A stretch of DNA of 64,000 bases, from contig NW_020653397.1 in NCBI RefSeq assembly GCF_003589595.1, positions 871,725-935,724 of the forward strand, given 5' to 3'. Below the pieces are notes generated by a model that had not been told where the DNA came from, ran no database searches, and saw nothing but the letters and a program-made list of their open reading frames with translations. Both the position numbers and the translations under genes were made by a program. This document shows, one piece after another, positions 49,601 through 61,600 of this stretch. Within the stretch, counting starts at the first letter, position 1. The number at the start of each line of letters is the position of its first letter. The stretch is from Hyposmocoma kahamanoa (Eukaryota; Arthropoda; Insecta; Lepidoptera; Cosmopterigidae).

Positions 49601-52600
49601 TCTCCGAGAGTACCTCGAGAAGGAACTACAGGTACTACATTTTATTACTAAAGTATTCCAAATAAACACCAACCCACATGTAACATGCGCGAAAAAGAAT
49701 AAATGCGTATATTTTGAGTCGAAAGAAAACATACGACCCATTAAATTTACAGAATTTCAGTTAAAAATACAAAGGGATAACGGGTAGGTGTGAAAATTCC
49801 TGTTAAATTGTTTAATAGTGTTTATTTCCGGTTTTAAACGCAAACGTTAAAACCGGGAATAAACGCGATTAAACATAAACACTAGTAAATTTTACCGTGG
49901 TAAGAAACCAGTAACTCATATAAAATCTAGTTGCCAGTGTATAAAAATAAGTCATGTTGTGGTATGACTTCTTTTTCTTTGTTTGTTATTTTGGAACTGA
50001 TATATTGTCACGGGTTGACCCCCCAGTCTATGTATGATCTATGGGTTGACCATAACTTGAAATATCGGGAAAACAATAAGAAGTAATACCGTGGTAAGGA
50101 CACCAGTAGCTAGTAATAATAATCTACTTTCCGTTTGCTTCACACGAATGATTTTTGTATTTTTTTTTCACGGAAGAAAAATCCATGGAGGTCCCTTAAG
50201 CCTCGCTTACTATCGGAACCACTGTCGCTAAAACGCACACAAACAAATGATAAACACTACGAAATCTTGATAATGATTGGTCATATTTTCTAATTTAAAA
50301 AGATGTAACCAATTTTGGTTTATAATTTTAGTGGTAATATAATTTAAACTTTACCCAGTCACTATATCTTTGAAAGTTCAATGCCTTTATTGCAAGTTAC
50401 GACGTTTTGATTTTATATTGAAATTTTACTTTACGTGCTGCCATCTTGCGGCCGCTAGCTGAACTACGACGAACGATTAACATTTGAATCAATTTGATTA
50501 ACAGAAAATTGAAAATTTAATAAAATAAGACATACCGATGATATGAAATACTGCTACGGCTAATATTTTGGTGCGGCTATCAATTTTGCAGTCCAAAACA
50601 GCACAATAGGGTCCACTGAAAATCAGCGTCACAGCCTTGCCCCGGCGGTGACATTAGCTGAGTGGATCCTATTACATACGCCACAGCCGCACACATGACA
50701 TCTACTTAGTACAACAATAGTGTTGACCAGCTTTGTGGTCGCATAATTATTTATTGCTAAGATTTTATTTTTAATTAATTTTATTTAGTTTTCTTTTTTG
50801 TTATTCATTTTCTGTTTGTTTTAGTTTTAATTTAGTTCTGTTTTTTTTTTATTTTTTTTTTTACTGTTTATTATTGTGTTGTGGTGTTATGTAATAAATG
50901 TATTCTATTCTATTCAATAAGGCATTTCTCTGCGATTTTAGAGAATTTGTGCGAAAGAATGACACAATCATACCATACATTTATGTGGTCTGTGTACCAT
51001 ACAAAACGAAAATGGCGGACTGAGCTCAAGTAGGTCTTTCGAGACCTATAGTTGACACGCGTCAGGCGCTAACTAACCACTCTACTGTATTTGTTGTTTT
51101 GTGTTTTTTCTATACGAACTCTAAAGCAGTATTTATTTGTTTTTCAGATGCCAAACCTCCCATTCCCGTACGATTTCGAGCGAGCGTTGGACGACTGGGT
51201 GTTCATGTGCTTCTTCGTTGGGAACGATTTTCTACCGCATCTGCCCAGCCTCGAGATCAGAGAGGGCGCTGTCGACAGGCTCGTCAACCTTTATAAGAAA
51301 TGCGTCTACAAGACCAGGGTAATGTTTTGTCTCTGGGCAATTCCTCTATCCAGAATACTCTTTGTGGTCAACAACTTCTTACCGCATTAGTCCAAACTCG
51401 AGATCAGAGAGGGCGCTGTCGACAAGTTCATCACCCTTAAAAAGAAATGCTTCGACAAGACTAGCTAACTGCCTCCGTAACGGTTACCATGCCGGACTGC
51501 CACGCAGAGGTCCCAGGTTCGATTCCCGGGCCGGGAGAAATATTTGTATGGCCTACATTTATTTCTCTCGTGAGTTTGGGTGTAATTTGTGGTTGTCAAT
51601 GTGTGTGTCCATGGCACCCACGACACAGGGTTTCCCTAGTGCGGGGCTATGTTGATTGTGAGCGTTATTATTATTATTATATTATTATTATTATTAAGAC
51701 TAGCGTCCAGATTGTTATTCAAATCGGAATTGATCCAATCGGGTAGTCTCGAAAACACACGACGATTGACGACGAACCTGTTTCCTACTATATCTTTCTA
51801 GTTTGTGAGCTAAATCAGCTATTGTTCCGATTAGAAATGTCAAAAGTTTCCAATCGGCCAGTTGTGAATCGCAATTAAGCGCCTCGACTCGGGAGAGGCA
51901 ATCAAAATCAAGCTGCAGGATATTGATTGGTTTCTGGGCACTCCAGACAGGGTACTGACATTCTTAGTGACCGATAACTTCCTGCTGCATCTGCCTACAT
52001 TCGAAATCAGCCAGCTGTAGTCAGCCACGTCACCCTTTATGTCTACAAGACCAGGGTAATGATTTTCACCACGGTAATTCCCCTAGCCCGGGGTACTAAC
52101 TTTTATTGACCAATAACTTCCTACCGCGTCAGTTCAAACTCGAAATAGAGAGGGCGCTGTCGCCGGGCATGTTACTTTTATTAAAAATTCGTCTACAGGA
52201 CCAGGGTAATGATTAGGATCAGGATAATTTATCTAGCCAGAGTATTGATTCTTAGTGATCAATAACTTCCTACCGTATCTGCCCAAAGTCGAGATCAAAG
52301 GGCGTTGTCGGCAGGCTCATTAACCTTACTGATACTCGGTACCCTGGCTTGAATAATTATCTTGATTAATAATTAACCTGGCCTCCTGCAGTATCTAACT
52401 AGGGGTACTTGATTATCCGGTAGAAGTACGACACTACTTTTTCTATTTCTTGCTATTAAATGTTCTGAGGTTTACCCTCGGGGTATTTCGATACTTGTAG
52501 TTCAATACTTGTAGATTCCCTATAGCATTCCTAACGCAAACATTTCCCCAGGGTTGGATAACGGACTCCGGTGACGTGAACCTAGATCGCGTGCAAGTTA

Positions 52601-55600
52601 TAATGGACGAGCTGGGCCACGTGGAAGACGAAATCTTCAAGCGGCGTCATCAGAACGAGCTCAATTTCAAGGCGAGAGACAAAGCCAAGAAGAGACAGAA
52701 GATCAACTTTGCGCTGCTTGACCAGACACAGTTTGCTCCTGCTGTAAGTTCATGCTGTCCTGGTACCAGATCTTTAGCTAATTTTTCTTTAGGAAGGTCA
52801 TGTTAAGCAATATTGCAATTTTTTTACATTTTTACAGAAAATAGGAGAAGTGAGAACTGTAAAGAATGCTCGCCAAGAAGCCGCTGATATTCGGTTAGCG
52901 GGCATGAAAGCTGCGGTTCAGGTGAGTTTACATTTCTCTTACCATTCCGTTTCACATTACGGCTTTTATGATTGGTTAGTTAGTGACGAGCGGTTAGAGT
53001 GGAATTCCCTACCTGCGGACTTATTCCTCGAACACTATAACTTGGACCTTTTCAAGGCGAGAGTGAATAGGCATTATTTAGGTGCGCATGCTGCATCGTC
53101 AACCTCATTTCCATCAGGCGAGCTGCAGGTCAAATGTGCACTTATGTTTTATAAAATAAAAAGTTTCCTCTGGAAGAGATGTATGATTTATCAATACAGG
53201 TGTGAAAGAGATAACGTGCTGTTTACATTTCTGATATGACTGAGTATTACCACATAGCGCAACTCCTGGGGTTTTTGCTCACTCTCCTTACGAATGTGTG
53301 GTAGAGGTTAATTAATATGATGGTTTCGAGTGTAATTTGATTACCTATGAAATAAAGATGATTTGAATTTAAATTAGAGATGAAACGGATATTCGGTAAC
53401 TATCCAGCCTATTTTTACTATCCGGCCGGATACCGGATATTTAAAACTGAGAAAAATTCACAATGAGTACGCCAAGTTAATTGATTAAAGCTTATAATAA
53501 TAGGATAAACACCAATTACAGGGTCGTTGACAATCTATTACTTGTAACTGAAAGAACTATGAAGTTAGATAACGCTATCTGTAAATATAGTACTAGATTA
53601 CAAACAAATTAATGAAATCAATTTGAAACAAAATAATAACGGGCGTATAAAGTACTAGGCATACATAAGTATATATACAATTGTAAGTATACAATAATTA
53701 GAAATTTTAATATGGCCAAAGAACGATGTAATTGGTTTTTTTTGTTCTACAACTCGAGAAATTTGCATTCACAACAAATAAACAGCACTGATATTAAAAG
53801 ATTTCACTATAAACATTTTTCTGTTTGTGTTTGTTTGTATTATTGAATAAATTAATCGTTTTAAAAAAACCAAGTGACCACAACAAACCAAATCGTCAAT
53901 GTGAAAGTGTGAAAGTGCTTGTTTATTCACTAATTAATCAATCACGGCGATGCGCGCTGTAAACCGGTCGCCACATGTTTACGGCTGTGGGACAGATATC
54001 CGGCGGCCAGATATCCGGCTATCCGGTTTGGATGCTTGCAAGATATCCGGTATCCGGCCAAATGACTATCCGTTTCATCTCTAATTTAAATTGAACCTAA
54101 AAGTCGTTATTATTACATCGGCCACCTAGGAGGGCTTGGTATCATGCTTGTCTTCCCATAGGCCAGGCAGTTCTTCTCAATGTGATGGTACACAATGTGA
54201 TTGCAGGAAGAAGATTCGCAACGCGGCCGCAAGCGCTCCGCCACGCAAGCCGGCCTCGAGAATGACGAAGACGATGACGACGACAAGAACGACGAGGTCC
54301 GCCTTTGGGAGGAGGGGTTCAAGGAGCGCTACTACGAGAGCAAGTTCGAGGTCGCCACAGACAACATGGAGTTCCGGTGAGAGACACACACGCATAGATA
54401 ACCACAAATTAAAAGTTACCAAACTCACGTAGGCCGTATAAATATTTCTCCCGGCCCGGGATTCGCACCCGGGACCTCTGGGATGGTAACCGTTCGGCCA
54501 CGGTGACATTATTGGAATAACCACCAGGTGACTTATGGTCATACCGCTATGGTATTTCCAGTTTTAGAATTATCTAAGGTTATACGTTGAATGTGTCAGG
54601 TACCGCGTGGCGCTGCAATACGTGCGGGGCTTGTGCTGGGTGCTGCGCTATTACTACCAGGGCTGCGCCAGCTGGAAGTGGTACTTTCCTTACCACTACG
54701 CGCCCTTCGCCTCCGACTTCGTCAACATTCAAGGCCTGTCCACCAAGTTCGAGAAGGGGACGCAACCGGTATATTTTATTTTTCATTTAGTCATTAAATT
54801 CTGGTCACATAACCCATATAATACCTTAAAAGTCTACAACCTCAAATGGCTTTGATTGATTACGCATAACAGTGAAAGTGTTGAATCTATCACTTTAAAA
54901 AATATATATAGTAAAATTGAGGAAATGCACTGATTACTATACAGTGTGAAAACACGACGATTTCTAAAAATTTTCACGATGGAAAAAAATCACTTCCCTC
55001 GAAATATTACAAGAAAGACGCTTAATTCAATAGATACTTTAGATGTACCAACGTTTTATTTTATGTCAACTGAAGTAGATAGAACACGTATAGTCATAAT
55101 CATAATCATATCATTTATTGCTTTATATGCTACAAAAGGTCTTAAAGCTATTATTACATTCCAACATAAACCCTGTAAGGGCACTGCAATTAACTTACTT
55201 CACTATACTTATATTAATACTAATAGGTACACATAAATTCATGCCAAACTTAACTTACTATACTGTACACATAATGTCATGTACTTTTATTATCGAAATA
55301 CTCTTTTAGGTCATAGAAACAGTACAACACAGTACAGAGCAAGTAACTTTTCAGAGCGTTTGCGAACATGTAATTATTTTCAATGTTTCTTATTCTAAGA
55401 GGTATTTTGTTATAGACTCTTATGGCCATATTGTGTGTACTCGAGCTAACAATTTCTAAATTTGTAATAGTAAACGGTATACATTTTTCAAATGGCTTTA
55501 ATTCGTAAGAAAGGAATAAATTCTGAAATAAAGCCAGTGTCCTTGCTGCTCGACCCAAGCAAAAGGAACCGTATTAGTAGGGGAAAAGTGTTATTTCGAG

Positions 55601-58600
55601 ATGCGTTAGTATCGACACTTAAGAACTAACATACGTACAATATAATGTAACAACATAATAAACTAAATAACTAATGTACTACACGAACTGCATTTATCGG
55701 CGACGTGTGTCGCAATCTGGTGTCAGGTCGCGGAATCGCCGATATATTGGCCCTTCGGCCAAAACTCCTTCAGGAATGTGGACAAATGTTCGGTCGGTAT
55801 TCTCACTACAAACGAATTAAAAGTCACCTTGTGGCGGGACTGCAAGCGCTCGACCCTCAGGGTGCATTTGGCTTTTCTACCGGAACTTTTTGGATTTTAA
55901 TAAAACTTGTCAAATAGATGTAATTGCACGTACTTCTCAGGTCGTTTTTTTATTATAAAAATGTTATATTGTTGAAAGCTTGACTTTAACTTGACACAGT
56001 TCGTTACAAACGAGTTTTTGTCGACTCAAGCCGGTTCTGCGTCGACAATTAAGGTCGTGATTCCGCCGGTGACTCCCTCAAAATTTACGTTTCAAAACAG
56101 CCTACTCTGACGGTCTTCCTTTGTACTTTGTTGTGCCTGAATGATATGTAACACCTTGTAAATAGTGGAATGTGAATCGACGCCTTACTTTCTTGAACTC
56201 GTATCTTATAAAGAGTGATTATTCAGGAGAAGGCAAAATTTTCTATTTATTTTAAATTTTAGCATATATCGACCCCTCCTACGTAAAGTATCGTATGTCG
56301 AAATTGCCAAGTTTACAGGGAAGCGTTTTAAAGCTCTCAATTGCAATGAGCATAATACGTGACTTTAGCATTTCTCAGTTTTATTCGGCAAAGCTCGTTA
56401 CTCACATAGAGTTTTGTAAAATCCTAGATGTCGGTTAGATGATCACTCTATGTCAGTCATGAGGTTTTGCCAAATAAAACGGAGAACTTTGAAACGCTCC
56501 CCTGTAAACTTGGCAATTTCGGCATACGATACTTTACGTAGGAGGGCTCGATGTATATATAAAGTTATTTTGCATGCATTACTTTAAGAATCCGTAAAAG
56601 CCAGTGTGTGAATATGAAGGAAATATGATGTGAAATTAGCCTGCAAAATTTGTGTATACAATCCATTTTTTGCCTTTCAGTAACTTTATGCTTTAAGATA
56701 CGATTTTGAGAAAGTTAAGGCGACGAAATAAAGAATGTTGGCTATTGATTTACATAGGAAATAAAACTATTTACGCGATTTAAATCCGGAAAAATAATTT
56801 CATTCCCTATGTGTAACAATCGCGAAAATCTAAGAACTCGATATATTAATTTACATGCTGGTGCAGTTCCGTCCGCTGGAGCAGCTGATGGGTGTGTTCC
56901 CGGCAGCCAGCTCGCAGCACGTGCCCAAACCTTGGGCCACCCTCATGAGCGACCCTGTGAGTAGTTTTTCTTTATCCATATATTACCGTAAGACCACGTT
57001 CCCCGACACGGTGCCTTCACAGCTTTCTTTTTCACCAGTTTTCACCAATCATTGACTTCTACCCGACGGACTTCAAGATCGACCTGAACGGAAAGAAGTT
57101 CGCGTGGCAAGGAGTGGCGCTGTTGCCCTTCGTTGACGAAAACCGCCTCTTTAAAGCTCTGGAGCCTTATTACAAGGAGTTAACACAGGCCGAGTGTGAG
57201 TGTTTAGACATCTCGATTTAGTAGCTGTAGAGTTCCATGTGAACGAGTTCATCCAGGGAAGTAGTGTTACCTATTTCTGCCACCAAGTAGTAATGTAAGC
57301 ATTACTGCGTTTCGGTTTTGAAGGGTGCTGGTGCAATTACAGGCATATGGGACTTGTCAATTTATGCCTCAGGGTGCAGCGGCAGTGCACCTAGGATCTT
57401 TTCGATTTAAAGGTTTGATTGGCACTGCAGGCGTGTCGCTTACCACCAGATGTAGGACTTGCTCATCCAGTCACTAGATATCATAAAAAAATATTCCTGG
57501 CTTAATCACTATACTCCATTTCACATATCATGGATAAGGTGACGTATGAGTTTTAAAGTTTCTAGACAAGTATTGACGTAAAATCGAATGAAATAAAATC
57601 GATTTAAATATGTTATTGAGATAATTTGTAACGAAGAGAGAATTGATTTAGGCACAATAATTTAAGAACCACTAATAAACGAAATAAGAAGCATTCGATT
57701 ATTATTTTATTAAGTTACCAAAAAAACTACATAACTAATTATAAAAATCAATAATAACCAAACAAAAAACCATAAAATCATCAATGCAAAACTCAAAACA
57801 AACATAATCGACCCGCGTACAAGGTTTATACACTCATATTAAAGCAAGACACACAGCTGATTCGATTTATCGATTCTATGATGTCAATCTCTATGCAAAA
57901 ATATTCCGTTTTACGCATCAACTAGTTGGGGTAATTTATTTTTATATTTATCATTTCTGTTTCCATCAGTTTTATATACTGTAATTTTTACTTAAAATCA
58001 CAACTCCCACAGATATTGTTTGTTTTTGGTACAGTATAACAAATTTACTATTTCTTTTTGTAAGGTGATTGTAAGATTAGTTAAAAATAGTATGCATGCA
58101 ACTTAAAAATTTAAAATGGACTTATTCTTAACGAATCGAAATCAAACCTTATGTTGTTCTCAGGAAGAAATTCTATAACAAAGCCAATTATCACCTCCAT
58201 TGTTCCATTATGTAACACCTGTAAATTCTTGGGTTTAACGCTAGACTCAAATTTGAACTGGAAGTCACATATACAAACTCTATGTCAAAAACTTGGAAGT
58301 GCTGCATACGCACTGAGGAAACTGCGTCCTCTTGTCTCCAATGTGGTATTGAGGCAGACGTATTATGCGTATTTTCATTCGTTGATGTCTTATGGCATCA
58401 CACTGTGGGGCAATTCAACTGAGTCGATTAGGGTATTTATTCTTCAAAAACGTGCACTAAGAACAATAGTAGGCATATAAAAGGGTCAGACCTGCAGAAA
58501 CCTTTTTAAGAAATACAATATAATGACCATGTACTCACAATATATTTATGATATAATAGTTTATGCGCGTCAAAACTTGGCTACTTATGAGCGACGTACA

Positions 58601-61600
58601 GGCGGAGGCCGAGCGTTACGAAACGCGGGAACACTAAAATCCGTTGCCCACCGTACCGAACTTGCAACTAGAAATCCGCGGGTAATAGGTCCCCGATTCT
58701 ACGAACATCTACCCACAGACCTGAAAAGTGTTAGAAACGATGCAACGGTTTGTACCCGACTAAAAAACCTTTTATTGGATATTGAATTGTACAGTGTCGA
58801 TGAGTTTCTTTTGAAACAATTTTAATTTTATTTTATTCGACAAGCAGTAGTTATACTACTTTATTTTATATTCATTATTATTATTATAATTTTATTACTG
58901 ACGATCATAGTTATCCCTTGACATTGTATTTCCAATTGTAATATTGTGACATTGATAACATGAAATAAACGATTCTATTCTATTCTATTCTATTCTAAAG
59001 GGTCACAGTAACTGTTCTATGTGAAATGGACAATGATAATTGTTATTTCTGACAGTGCAACGCAACACCCGCGGACACGATCGCCTGTACGTGTCGACGG
59101 GCAACAAGAGCTTCGAGTTCTTGCTCGGCCTGTACGAGCAGGCGGGCCACGACATCAAGAAGCTCATCGCCAGCGATCAGAAGTACCCGTTCAGGGCTGA
59201 AGGCGTGCGTGGTGACGTCATGCTGAGCGCCGACTGCGTCTGTCAAGGCGGGTTAGTATGCTTCAAAAGAGTATGTTATACATAATGAGTATAGAGCGGG
59301 TTTGAGTAGACAATGAACTACGAACTATTAGGAATGAATTTCGGTTAGGGCCCTAATGAGACGTGAAATAAAAAGTGAACTGTATTACAATAGGGCTGGC
59401 ATATACGTCGTTTTAACTATGAATAATATAGATTGGTTTGGCTATTAATACTTGTCGTGATTGTCATGGTTTAGAAACGTACCTTAAGACGCGGGCAGGT
59501 TTAGGGATCGTACAATGAGTTTACGTTTAATAGTAACAGTTTATTTTAATCACTATGAAATCGAATGACAACTTTTACTTTCTATTAATTTTAACGACCA
59601 AAATAAGTTCCTTCTTTTTACTGGGATACTGGTTTCATTTTTTTAAAAATATGTCTTAAAGTAAATCCCCACCTTTATGAAATATATTTCGGATTCTGAA
59701 AAATTTTATAAAAAATTCTATGGCCAATAAAAAGGGACATGCCAGCGCCATCTATTGATAAACGACGTGCATCATCTTGGACATTCAAAGCGAATATATG
59801 CGTAGGGATCGTGGAATGCTTTTGTGGTAGTACTGTTGGAACCACTTAGATGGCGCTGAAAGTACATTTCGTGGGACCGTTAGTAAGGCTTGGTAAGTAG
59901 TACAACTGGTGTTACATAGGTGGCGCTGTTAAGCAAAAGTTCCGTAACAAAAAGTGAATTGCAAGCTGTCAAGCTTTGTTTGTAAAACTGACACGAAGGT
60001 CTTGGGTATGAACCAGAATGTAGTTAGAATAGCCGTTGATGCATCAGGCAGTTGGCGTCGCCCGTGATCGGGCTGCGACCGGTGCTGGGCAACCGCGTGG
60101 TGTGCGTGCGCTTCGTGGATCCGCAGTTCCCCGATGACTTCGTCTTCCCCGCGAGGAGGCTCAAGCTCGCGCAGCAGCCGCCGAGGGTGCTCAAGCCTGG
60201 GGACTTGAGCCACCAGGAGAACAGGAATTGGAAGCCGCAAATCGGTGAGTAAATTTCTTTTTAAATAATTCCTCAAACCCGGACCGCTCAAATTCATTGT
60301 GCGTTCGAAAGTATGAAAAGAACATGAACAAAAACCTAATCAACTCGGTTCTAGGTAAAGATGACCCAGTGCATAAATACGATGGTTTCACATGTGAAGT
60401 ATTTTTGTAGCTAAATGACTATTTTAAATTTGTAATTAATATAAAGATCGAACACCCAGAAAAAAAATCCTTCGGTCTGGGCGGATGCGAACCGACGTCT
60501 TCTAGCATACCGTGGCAGTCGCTATACCAACTAAGACATTTTCTAGCCGGGGCTGTGTAGCTGTAAAGGTATCTAACTGGGTGACGAAATATCATAGATT
60601 TCTCATAGATGGCGTTAAGGCTAAAAAGTCGTTGAAAAACCAAATACAAATATACTACGCAAGCACATAGAAAAATTCGTGAGGTTCGCTGGTTCGTTCC
60701 GTGGCTTAATTGGCATAGCGTCTACCACGGTATGCAAGAAGACGTCGGTTCGAATCCGGCCAGATCGAAGGAATTTTTTCTGAGTGAGTGAATCTTTGTA
60801 TTAATAATTATAACAAACTAGTGGAGTAATTTCACAAAAAAGAATTGAATATCAATTCAATAAAAATTTCTTTAAAATTTTATAAATGCAAATGGCAAAT
60901 GTCATTTTACTCCGTCTTCAAAAAAGCAGACGATAGTTAAGAATCCGACGAAGCTGTCTTCACCAACAACAGCTGATAAACTTGTAAATCGCAGGCATGG
61001 TCCGCTCGCACACGATAGCGAACCTCGAGGCGGCCGGCCACCGCATGCTGGGCCATCACCTGCCGAGGGACAGGTCCTACACCTCGGTGCCGCCCCCGCA
61101 GCACCAGCAGCAACACAGTAAGTATTATACATAACAGTGAGCAACGTCTACGACATTTTACTTGTGTATTTTCAACATTATCGCCCATTCTAGGAATACT
61201 CCTTTTTTATAATATCAAGTGACGGGACGGACAAGTCGTGCACCTGGTCGTAAGGGCGCTTTCACGTAATATCGTGACGACAGAGAGTCTGCACGACTCG
61301 TTTAAAGTGTCATGGCTTGTATATTTAAATGAAGTTGTTCACACACACGATTAACTGTCGTTCACGACTTTTTTGACGTTACGACGAGAGACTGTCGTGA
61401 CAATGGGAAGAGCTAGAACGACAGTCGTCAAACGTTAAATAAAACGTCACGATAAAAATGTGACGACAGGTAATAATAAAACGCCCGACACCCTGACACA
61501 TTATATGCTTATAATTTGACCAAAACCCTTCCCTTCAAGCTTCCCTCCAAGCTGGAACGTAGTAATGGTCACATTTCTGCTTGGCTGTAGAAATAAGTAA

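Noticed and set aside
51362..51655. Frame that looks like a longer XRN2 exon
   Set aside because: It joins a decayed exon-7 copy to SINE B sequence.
52850..53239. 129-codon frame that seems to extend XRN2 exon 9
   Set aside because: After the donor at 52922 it reads into a LINE remnant; the true exon stops at 52921 and joins 54207 in phase.
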